Shown: positions 5,751 to 12,055 of the stretch, piece after piece
Layout: every line of letters starts with the position of its first letter
How positions within the stretch are numbered: position 1 is the first letter of the stretch
Assembly: GCA_020026035.1 (NCBI GenBank)
Contig: JAHHRC010000038.1
Location: 1-12,055 of the forward strand
Direction of reading: 5' to 3'
Source of the DNA: Erysipelotrichaceae bacterium
GTDB taxonomy: Bacteria; Bacillota_I; Bacilli_A; Erysipelotrichales; Erysipelotrichaceae
DNA length: 12,055 nucleotides
The notes under the pieces: model-generated
Database searches by the model: none
Told to the model about the DNA's origin: nothing
Seen by the model: only the letters and a program-made list of their open reading frames with translations
Made by a program: the position numbers and the translations under genes

Positions 5751-5782
5751 AGCGATTAGACGTTTGTCTAGTCGTTTTCTTA
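5751..5782 (+). terminator. Intrinsic terminator of the sortase gene
   Basis: An 11-bp stem pairs AGCGATTAGAC (5751-5761) with GTCTAGTCGTT (5766-5776), with two G-U pairs and a GTTT loop. A TTTTCTT tail follows. It starts six bases after the sortase stop. Confidence 0.85.
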
Positions 5783-5805
5783 TGCGTGAAAGAAGGGAAT
5801 TGGTG

Positions 5806-5821
5806 TAGAATTTGGTAGAAT
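5806..5821 (+). promoter_or_regulatory. Extended -10 promoter of the small peptide-tsaC-glyA operon
   Basis: TAGAAT at 5816-5821 is preceded by TG at 5813-5814, making an extended -10. A second TAGAAT stands 10 bp upstream at 5806-5811. No good -35 is seen at 17 bp. If the downstream box is used, transcription starts near 5828 and the leader before the first start codon is only about 12 nt, barely enough for its RBS. Confidence 0.55.
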
Positions 5822-5839
5822 ATGTGAAAAGAGGTATTT

Positions 5840-5935
5840 ATGAACAAAGATGTAAAAAGAAGATTGAAACAAATTGGTGTGAGTTTGGTGGTATGTATCA
5901 TTGTGTTGTGTATGGTACTATCGATGATTCGTTAG
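5840..5935 (+). CDS. 31-residue single-pass membrane peptide, unknown function
   Basis: This short reading frame encodes a basic head (MNKDVKRRLKQ) and one hydrophobic helix (about residues 12-29, with Cys19 and Cys24), ending in Met-Ile-Arg; the layout predicts an inner-membrane helix with its N-terminus in the cytoplasm. Evidence that it is translated: AAGAGG (5829-5834) lies 5 bases before ATG 5840, a promoter directly precedes it, and the RBS of tsaC (AGGAG, 5934-5938) overlaps its TAG stop, suggesting translational coupling. I do not recognise a family. It could be a small membrane protein in its own right, or a leader peptide that sets tsaC expression. Confidence 0.6.
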   Translation: MNKDVKRRLKQIGVSLVVCIIVLCMVLSMIR

Positions 5936-5944
5936 GAGTAATGT

Positions 5945-6538
5945 ATGAGACGTTTTAAAGCGAATGAGTTAGAGGAAGTTGCCAAGATTTTATTGGCAGA
6001 TGAATGTGTATCGGTACCTACGGATACGGTCTATGGTGTTTGTAGTCGGATGAGTGAAAAGGCGAAAGAAAAGCTTGTTGAAGTGAAGAATCGACCAGCT
6101 GTGAAGGCGTTTCCTTTGATGTGTAAAGATCTTGAGCAAGTAGAAACGGTTGCGATTGTTGGAGACAAGGCGCGTAAAGTGATGGAGAGCTTTATGCCTG
6201 GACCTTTGACGGTGATTCTAAAGAAGAAGGAAGGATTAGAGTCATTTGTGAATGGTGGTATGGATACGGTTGCGATTCGTTTAGCGACTAGTGATATGCT
6301 GTATGATTTGATTGGTTTGGTTGGAATGCCTTTGTTTATGACATCGGCGAATCAATCGGGGCAAGAGGTATCGAAGAATTTGGATGAGATTGAAGCGAAT
6401 TGTCCGTTATTGAAAGGGATGCTTGAAGGAGAAGTGACGTTTCAAGATGCAAGTACGATTGTCGATTTGAGTAAGGATGAAATGGTGATTGTACGAAAGG
6501 GGCCAATTACGTTAGAGGATTTAGAGAAAGTCTTATAA
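5945..6538 (+). CDS. tsaC: Threonylcarbamoyl-AMP synthase (TsaC/YrdC, Sua5 family)
   Basis: This enzyme makes threonylcarbamoyl-AMP from threonine, bicarbonate and ATP, the first step of t6A37 synthesis in ANN-decoding tRNAs; TsaB, TsaD and TsaE finish it. The protein has 197 residues, so it is the YrdC-only form and lacks the extra C-terminal Sua5 domain found in the longer B. subtilis YwlC. Signature segments are VPTDTVYG (24-31), the K48-x-R50 pair in KNRPAVKAFPLM, PGPLTVILK, VAIRLA, and TSANQSG with the conserved Ser and Asn. Start ATG 5945 has AGGAG six bases upstream. It lies 9 bases after the small peptide gene and 17 before glyA. The ywlC-to-glyA neighbourhood is also seen in B. subtilis, with other genes between. 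Confidence 0.95.
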   Translation: MRRFKANELEEVAKILLADECVSVPTDTVYGVCSRMSEKAKEKLVEVKNRPAVKAFPLMCKDLEQVETVAIVGDKARKVMESFMPGPLTVILKKKEGLESFVNGGMDTVAIRLATSDMLYDLIGLVGMPLFMTSANQSGQEVSKNLDEIEANCPLLKGMLEGEVTFQDASTIVDLSKDEMVIVRKGPITLEDLEKVL

Positions 6539-6555
6539 GACAAGGAGAAAAGGGT

Positions 6556-7776
6556 ATGGAGGATCGTGTATTATTGGATGCGATTGAAATGGAAAAAGAG
6601 CGACAGATTCATAATATTGAATTGATTGCCTCGGAGAATTTCGCATCAAAGGCTGTACGGGATATGCAAAGTACGATACTTACGAATAAGTATGCGGAAG
6701 GCTATCCTGGTAAGCGGTATTATGGTGGTTGTAAGAATGTTGACATTGTTGAGGAATTAGCAATTCAGCGTGCTTGTGAGTTGTTTGGGGCAGAACATGC
6801 GAATGTGCAGCCGCATAGTGGATCACAGGCGAATATGGCTGTTTACTTTGCGATGTTACAAAATGGAGATACAGTACTTGGAATGGATTTAGCGGCTGGT
6901 GGTCATTTGACGCATGGAGCTAAGGTTTCTTTCTCTGGAAAGACGTACAACTTTGTGTCGTATGGAGTAGATAAGGATACGGAATGTTTGGATTATGATG
7001 CGATTTTAGCGTTAGCAAAGTCGTGTAAGCCAAAGATGATTGTATGTGGCGCAAGTGCATATCCTCGGAAGATTGATTTTGAACAGTTTCAGAAGATTGC
7101 CGATGAAGTTGGGGCGTATTTGATGGTGGATATGGCACATATTGCTGGTTTAGTGGCTGGTGGTATGCATGAGAATCCAGTACCATATGCAGACTTTGTG
7201 ACAACGACAACCCATAAGACATTAAGAGGTCCAAGGGGAGGTATGATTCTTTGTAAGAAGGAGTATGCAAAGAAGATTGATTCGGCTATTTTCCCGGGTA
7301 TTCAAGGTGGACCGCTTTGTCATGTGGTAGCTTCCAAGGCACAATGTTTGTTTGAAGCAAGTCTTGATTCGTTCAAAGACTATGCAAAACAGGTTGTAAG
7401 AAACTGTGAAGTTCTTGCTAGTACACTACAGGAAGAAGGCTTCCGTATTGTGAGTGGTAAGAGTGAGAATCATTTGTTGCTGGTGGATACGAAGCATAGT
7501 ATTGGAATTACTGGCAAACAAGCAGAAAAGGCACTTGAGATGGTACATATTACAGCAAATAAGAATGCAATTCCGTTTGATGAAGAAAGTCCATTTGTGA
7601 CGAGTGGAATTCGTTTAGGGACAGCTGCGATGACGACGCGTGGGTTTAAAGAAGAAGAGTTTAAGCAAGTTGGACTTTGGATTTCAAAGGTATTACATCA
7701 TATTGATGATGAAGCATTGTTAGAAGAAATAGGGAATGAGGTATACGCGTTTACAGCACGTTATCCACTTCCATGA
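6556..7776 (+). CDS. glyA: Serine hydroxymethyltransferase
   Basis: GlyA is a cytosolic pyridoxal-phosphate enzyme that interconverts serine and glycine, moving a one-carbon unit to or from tetrahydrofolate; it feeds purine, thymidylate and methionine synthesis. The protein has 406 residues, close to the usual 410-420. Visible motifs are NIELIASENF, TNKYAEGYPGKRYYGG, QPHSGSQAN, VDMAHIAGLVAGG, and the PLP lysine Lys221 in TTTTHKTLRGPRGG. The C-terminal part holds SGIRLGTAAMTTRG, which binds substrate carboxylate through Arg. Start ATG 6556 has AAGGAG 8 bases upstream. It closes the operon, ending 5 bases before a strong terminator. Functional links in the window are indirect: it shares thymidylate metabolism with tdk. 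Confidence 0.98.
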   Translation: MEDRVLLDAIEMEKERQIHNIELIASENFASKAVRDMQSTILTNKYAEGYPGKRYYGGCKNVDIVEELAIQRACELFGAEHANVQPHSGSQANMAVYFAMLQNGDTVLGMDLAAGGHLTHGAKVSFSGKTYNFVSYGVDKDTECLDYDAILALAKSCKPKMIVCGASAYPRKIDFEQFQKIADEVGAYLMVDMAHIAGLVAGGMHENPVPYADFVTTTTHKTLRGPRGGMILCKKEYAKKIDSAIFPGIQGGPLCHVVASKAQCLFEASLDSFKDYAKQVVRNCEVLASTLQEEGFRIVSGKSENHLLLVDTKHSIGITGKQAEKALEMVHITANKNAIPFDEESPFVTSGIRLGTAAMTTRGFKEEEFKQVGLWISKVLHHIDDEALLEEIGNEVYAFTARYPLP

Positions 7777-7781
7777 TTTGG

Positions 7782-7803
7782 AAAGGACTTCGGTCCTTTT
7801 TTT
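7782..7803 (+). terminator. Intrinsic terminator of glyA with a UUCG tetraloop
   Basis: A 7-bp stem pairs AAAGGAC (7782-7788) with GTCCTTT (7793-7799) closed by C-UUCG-G, an exceptionally stable tetraloop. It runs into seven T (7797-7803). Confidence 0.93.
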
Positions 7804-8051
7804 GATTATTTTTTTATTTTCGTTTTGTTTATGCAGTACGTGATTATTCTTAACAATGGCACTTTAATGTCAAAAAAGATGTAAAAATAATCTTGTCGTA
7901 AAAAGAAGTAAAGGTCGTGTTAATCCGTTGTGTTACATGACGTTTACATACTAATTTCTAGCTATTTGTGACACTTCGTATCGTAATGTTAAAATGATTG
8001 CTATACTATTTGAACAGTTTTGGATCGTGAAATGTATAGGGAGTTTTGGGT
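7804..8051 (+). promoter_or_regulatory. AT-rich upstream region and promoter(s) of the surface protein gene
   Basis: This 248-base stretch has no credible reading frame. Near its end TTGTGA (7966-7971) and TAAAAT (7990-7995), 18 bp apart with TG at 7987-7988, form the best promoter. A second extended -10, TG-C-TATACT (7999-8007), overlaps downstream, so two closely spaced starts are possible. The leader would be about 40-50 nt. The rest (7804-7960) is AT-rich with no repeat, riboswitch-like structure or RNA gene that I can recognise; its length suggests room for regulators of a costly surface protein. Confidence 0.6.
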
Positions 8052-11000
8052 ATGAAGAAGTTTGGCAAGCTAGGCATTACGCTAGTGATGGTTTTGATTT
8101 TGGTGATTGGGTATTTGGATGTTACACCTTATCGAGCAATGGAAACGACATTTGAAGGAATTGGTGGAGATGAAGAGGTCTTTGAAACCGAAGCGGAAGA
8201 TGGAATTGGGGATTTTGATGGGCTCATTGCGGAAGATGATGATGAATTTGATGGTATTGAGCCTATTGAAGTAATTCGTCTTGTGAATGATGAACAAAAC
8301 GACAATATAGGTTTGAATATCATTGAAGATCGTAGAGGCAATACGATTATGACGGGTTCAGAATTTCGAACGGAAATTAATTTGAGTACGTCTAAGAATG
8401 AAAAAAATCGTGATAAGGTACGGTTGCGTGTAGCGGTTCAAAAGCAACATAATCAGCATCCGGTAGATTATAAGTATCCTGTAAAACCACCGAAGTTTAC
8501 ACAAATTATCGGTATGGATAGTCAACAGGAATATTCGGAAGATGATGATTACTGGTATTGTGATTATATTTTGCATAATGTTGGTGGGGGAGTGCACCTT
8601 TCGACGCTTGTAGTATGCGAATTTGAAAATGTGTATACACCACTCAATACTTCTATGACGATTACAGCAGAAGCGTTTGATGGGCAAGATGCATCACTTG
8701 CAAAAACAGAGTTTACATATCAGCCAAAGCAGTTGGAACGTCGTCCTTATAAGTATGTAAAAGGAATTGGAGATAGATGGTTTGTAAGTGGTGCAGGGTC
8801 GATTGATCAAAATGACAAGAGTGTATTTATCTCTTCGATAGAAGCGAATGGTGATCGAACACCAGAAGGTGAAAATGCACCGAAAGCGATGTTTACGATT
8901 GGTGTTTATCAAGGAGAGACGGATGCCAACGGTAAATTCGTGGAACAACGTACGAATCGTAGAGAAGTACCTGGTACCTATACGAGTCAAAATGTTCGAG
9001 TGATTGACTATTTACCACAAGGTGCGGTCATGGCAGGTGAAAAGGATGCCGATGGATTTTATACATACAAGTCACTAAGCAATTGGAAGAGCTTTAAATG
9101 GAAGTATGATGAAACGAAGCATTGTGCGATTTATGAAGGTCCTCTGCAACAAAACTATGAAGATGGTGGAGCGAACCGTAGTAATTATTTTGCAGTTAGC
9201 AGTAATAATGAGGTCGTACTCGAACTAGCTTTTCCAAATCAACCATTTGAAACGGTGTTCGAGAATAAGTCACAGGTCATTGAAGATGTTGGTATGGTGA
9301 GTGAAACAACGTATGAGGAAAAAGTGGCTAAGATTAAATTCCATAAGTTAGATATCCCTACGACACATGCAGGGGAAACTAGAAATAAGAAGACGTTCCT
9401 TGAGTGGAAAGCACCTGTTTACAACAAGAAGATATCACCGATGGAAAGACCGCTTCAGTACCAGATTGGATTTGGTGCGCTTAGTAAAAGGGTTGTAGGT
9501 AAGTCTCTTCCACAAGAATATAAGTTGTATGAAATCCGTGATTTCGAATTGGATCCATCCTTACGCTATCATGGAATTAAATACGATAATTACTATGTGC
9601 ACTCAGATGGGTTGAATCTTATTGACCAGCAACAAGTGCTAGATGCTGGATATCAAATCATTGGGGTAAATGCAGATGGCAGTGAAGAAATAATCGCGGA
9701 TACACCAAAACTAAATGAAATGGTATTGTTCAAAACCGATAATAACTATAAAGAGGTTATTGTTCGGTTTAAGAAGCCATTGGAATTTAGAACGGAAAAT
9801 GAACAGTTAAGGTCACGTATTGTATTCTCTGTCTTTGCGACAATGAAGGAAGATGCGTGGAATGACTTGGATAATCCAATGAGTGAGGAAGAAATGAATC
9901 AGGCTTGGGGGAAGATTATTTGGGACTGGAAGACAAAACATCTTATTTCTAAGCCACTAACAAATAAAGCAGAATTGAAGTTTGAAGAGATTCATGTGGA
10001 TGGTGGACCTAAAGAGAAGAGCGAAATTTTTAAGGCGGCTGGGTATGTGATTCAACCGAAAATAAGGATTTTTGCCCATCAGGGTGTTCCGGACTATATG
10101 TATGTTGATAACGGGGATTCCTTGAAATTAGCTAAAATTCGTCCGGAAGTAGATAACTCTTTTAACTTATCGGGTGATATTGAGGGGATTACAGGGATTA
10201 AGCATTACACAATTATTCCGCCGGAATTCACGATTGATTTTAAGAATTCCGAATTGCATTATCCATATGAAGTCATTCGTAGATTTGATAATAATGATAA
10301 TAAGGCATTAGTTCTAGATATTGGTACTTTAACTAGTAAAGATCCAGATAAAGATATAAGTATTGCGTTAAAATCAAATTTCATGACTGAGGCAAAGGTA
10401 TATAATGTAGATCATTATGTTACGTGGGATGATAATTCTTCGATAATTCCGGTCAAATTTTATGGCAACGCTTATGAACTTGTGAAAAATGATTTAGGGC
10501 TTGCACCAATGTCGAAGGACAGTACAATACTCCATTATCAAGATCATATTACCTTTATTCCTGGGCAAGAAGCGGTCTTGTATGGAAGAGTTGCAGATGA
10601 TAGTAAGGTTTGGTCATATGACAAAGAGGTCGTTGACTTAGGTGCACCTTATAGTTATAAGTTGTCGATGCATAATAGAAGTAATGTAAGAGATATTGAT
10701 GAATTAACAATCATTGATGTATTACCTCATGTGGATGATCATACAATTGTAGCGATTAAAGATGGAACCTATCCAAAACGTGGTTCAAATACGAATGTTT
10801 CACTAACAGAAGATTTTACGAAGCTAAAAGAGAATCAAACATTCTTGGAAATGTTTGATGTGTATTACTCAACAGATGATCAAGGAGATACGATTGCACA
10901 GACTGCAGCGAAGGAGTTTAAGCAGTGGGATGATGCAACGCCGATTGATCAAGTGAAGATGCTAAAGTTCGTTTTGAAACCAGATAAAACGATTGTCCAT

Positions 11001-12055
11001 GGATCTAAGTACGATATTGTCTTTAAAGCAAGTTCAAATGAAGAGTTTACCGAGGACTCAAGACTTGCGGTGAATTCGGAAGTGTTCTCGCTTGATGGCG
11101 GAAGAACGTTCATTGAAGGAAATAAGCAAATCGTTGAAATTCCAAAATATCAAATTTCAGGCACAGTGTATCTAGATAAAGATAAGAATAAGGTGATTGA
11201 TACAGATGAAGGTTTGAAAGACCAAGAGCTACTTGTCATTGATGCAGCAACTAACAAACCAGTAGTTGATGAGAAAGGAAATCCAATCATCTATAAAACG
11301 GATGAACAGGGAAATTATAAGATTACCTTGTTTAAGCGTGGCAGTTACAGAATTCAATACTTAAACAAGCAAGGTCTTGAATCCTTTAACAATGATGAAT
11401 TAGATAAACAACTTACGAATGAGACGAATTTAATATCAAAAAAGTTCGATTTAAATCCAAAGAGTTTAAAAGTTGAGCGTAATTTCCCACTCATTCAAAA
11501 TAAGAAATCCATTAAATTTATCAAAGTAGATAAAGATAGCAAGACAACACGATTAGAAGGTGCTACATTTGTTGTTCGTTCGACTAATCCAAATAATTCG
11601 TTCGAAAAAACGGTAGATACGAATGATCAAGGAGAAACGATTTTAAATGCTCTTCCATTTGGTAATTACGAATGGGAAGAAACTGCTGCCCCAATTGGGT
11701 ATGTGAAGATTGAAGGTAAGCATCCATTTGAGTTAAAAGAGGATAACGATACAATCCACTCAATTACAGTAGAAAATCAGAAAATCAAAGGTACTGTGAA
11801 ACTTACAAAGGTAGATGCCGATAAAGCCGATAAGCCATTGGAAGGTGTTGCATTTGGATTGTTTGAAGGTGAGAACAAGCTAAAAGAAGCTACCTCGAAT
11901 GCTCAAGGTATTGTTGAGTTTAGAGATGTTCCGTATGGTAAGTACGTTGTGAAGGAACTTAAGACGATTGAAGGCTATGTTCTTTCAAAAGAGGAGCGTC
12001 CGGTAAATGTTGAAACTGATGGCAAAGTAATTGATCTAGGTGAAGTTACGAATAC
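8052..12055 (+). CDS. Large secreted Cna-B/SpaA repeat surface protein, 3' end beyond window
   Basis: The frame stays open from ATG 8052 (AGGGAG 8 bases upstream) to the window edge: 1334 complete codons. Residues 1-29 form a signal peptide (KK, hydrophobic core 7-22, likely cleavage after Ala29), followed by a very acidic stretch (about 31-72). Residues 73-1030 have no family I can name, but hold two segments ending in a D-x-L-P turn (319-322 and 889-892), the second in a DUF11-like block (about 850-900). Residues 1035-1110 look like an SdrD-B module with the calcium-loop pattern DKDKNKVIDTDEG (1042-1054). Two SpaA/Cna-B domains follow: about 1150-1243 (Lys1158, Glu1210 in EWEETAAP) and about 1247 to the edge (Lys1253, Glu1302); these Lys and Glu are the usual isopeptide pairs. 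It is probably a cell-wall adhesin or pilus subunit. The sorting motif is not visible; the class B sortase at 4890 is a candidate anchor enzyme. Confidence 0.92.
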   Translation, partial: MKKFGKLGITLVMVLILVIGYLDVTPYRAMETTFEGIGGDEEVFETEAEDGIGDFDGLIAEDDDEFDGIEPIEVIRLVNDEQNDNIGLNIIEDRRGNTIMTGSEFRTEINLSTSKNEKNRDKVRLRVAVQKQHNQHPVDYKYPVKPPKFTQIIGMDSQQEYSEDDDYWYCDYILHNVGGGVHLSTLVVCEFENVYTPLNTSMTITAEAFDGQDASLAKTEFTYQPKQLERRPYKYVKGIGDRWFVSGAGSIDQNDKSVFISSIEANGDRTPEGENAPKAMFTIGVYQGETDANGKFVEQRTNRREVPGTYTSQNVRVIDYLPQGAVMAGEKDADGFYTYKSLSNWKSFKWKYDETKHCAIYEGPLQQNYEDGGANRSNYFAVSSNNEVVLELAFPNQPFETVFENKSQVIEDVGMVSETTYEEKVAKIKFHKLDIPTTHAGETRNKKTFLEWKAPVYNKKISPMERPLQYQIGFGALSKRVVGKSLPQEYKLYEIRDFELDPSLRYHGIKYDNYYVHSDGLNLIDQQQVLDAGYQIIGVNADGSEEIIADTPKLNEMVLFKTDNNYKEVIVRFKKPLEFRTENEQLRSRIVFSVFATMKEDAWNDLDNPMSEEEMNQAWGKIIWDWKTKHLISKPLTNKAELKFEEIHVDGGPKEKSEIFKAAGYVIQPKIRIFAHQGVPDYMYVDNGDSLKLAKIRPEVDNSFNLSGDIEGITGIKHYTIIPPEFTIDFKNSELHYPYEVIRRFDNNDNKALVLDIGTLTSKDPDKDISIALKSNFMTEAKVYNVDHYVTWDDNSSIIPVKFYGNAYELVKNDLGLAPMSKDSTILHYQDHITFIPGQEAVLYGRVADDSKVWSYDKEVVDLGAPYSYKLSMHNRSNVRDIDELTIIDVLPHVDDHTIVAIKDGTYPKRGSNTNVSLTEDFTKLKENQTFLEMFDVYYSTDDQGDTIAQTAAKEFKQWDDATPIDQVKMLKFVLKPDKTIVHGSKYDIVFKASSNEEFTEDSRLAVNSEVFSLDGGRTFIEGNKQIVEIPKYQISGTVYLDKDKNKVIDTDEGLKDQELLVIDAATNKPVVDEKGNPIIYKTDEQGNYKITLFKRGSYRIQYLNKQGLESFNNDELDKQLTNETNLISKKFDLNPKSLKVERNFPLIQNKKSIKFIKVDKDSKTTRLEGATFVVRSTNPNNSFEKTVDTNDQGETILNALPFGNYEWEETAAPIGYVKIEGKHPFELKEDNDTIHSITVENQKIKGTVKLTKVDADKADKPLEGVAFGLFEGENKLKEATSNAQGIVEFRDVPYGKYVVKELKTIEGYVLSKEERPVNVETDGKVIDLGEVTN

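Noticed and set aside
7804..7960. Possible riboswitch or small RNA in the AT-rich gap after glyA
   Set aside because: I found no strong multi-stem structure, and the promoter lies downstream of it, so it would not be in the surface gene leader.
8082..8990. Minus-strand frames under the start of the surface protein gene
   Set aside because: They lie opposite a long open + strand frame with signal peptide and good RBS; no RBS, promoter or recognisable product on the minus strand.
1..12055. Mobile element, CRISPR array or phage defence system
   Set aside because: No transposase, integrase, repeat-spacer array, terminal inverted repeats or defence-type genes were seen; nearly every gene is housekeeping or surface-related.

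Overview
The window looks like chromosomal DNA of a low-GC Gram-positive bacterium (Bacillota). The supporting signs are AT-rich intergenic DNA, strong AGGAG/AAGGGG ribosome binding sites, intrinsic terminators, and a rpmE, tdk, prfA, prmC, ywlC/tsaC, glyA gene order that I know from Bacillus and relatives. An Erysipelotrichia-type host is my guess from the overall flavour (rpoD next to tdk, a class B sortase, large Cna-B surface proteins); it is not proven here. All genes are on the + strand and six transcription units can be drawn from promoters and terminators.

Unit 1 (about 67-589) is one gene for a 148-residue helical protein with a Cys/Gly-rich tail, possibly YlbF-like, behind a -10 box that abuts a perfect 16-bp dyad. 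Unit 2 (about 616-950) is rpmE (zinc-type ribosomal protein L31) with a dyad over its -35 box and a compact hairpin filling its 5' leader. Unit 3 (about 949-4802) is the housekeeping operon rpoD-tdk-prfA-prmC: primary sigma factor, thymidine kinase, release factor 1 and the methylase that modifies the release factor GGQ glutamine. The genes are tightly coupled: prfA's RBS sits on the tdk stop, and the prmC GTG overlaps the prfA stop.

Unit 4 (about 4822-5782) is a single class B sortase gene with its own promoter and terminator, placed between prmC and the next housekeeping operon. Unit 5 (about 5813-7803) starts with a 31-residue one-helix membrane peptide, followed by tsaC/ywlC (threonylcarbamoyl-AMP synthase, tRNA t6A synthesis) and glyA (serine hydroxymethyltransferase), and ends in a UUCG-loop terminator. 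Unit 6 begins at about 7966 and runs off the right edge: a very large secreted surface protein (at least 1334 residues) with a signal peptide, two D-x-L-P (DUF11-like) modules, an SdrD-B-like calcium-binding module and two SpaA/Cna-B domains that carry the Lys and Glu expected for internal isopeptide bonds. The class B sortase is a plausible anchoring enzyme for it, but the sorting signal lies beyond the window.

Most of the window is ordinary housekeeping DNA. The points most worth a second look are: the altered -10-reading face of the sigma factor (Val where Thr440 of E. coli sigma70 is expected) together with the repeated extended -10 promoters in the same window; the rpmE leader hairpin and operator; the 31-residue membrane peptide heading a tRNA-modification operon; and the large adhesin. 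I see no CRISPR array, tRNA, rRNA, transposase or phage gene.
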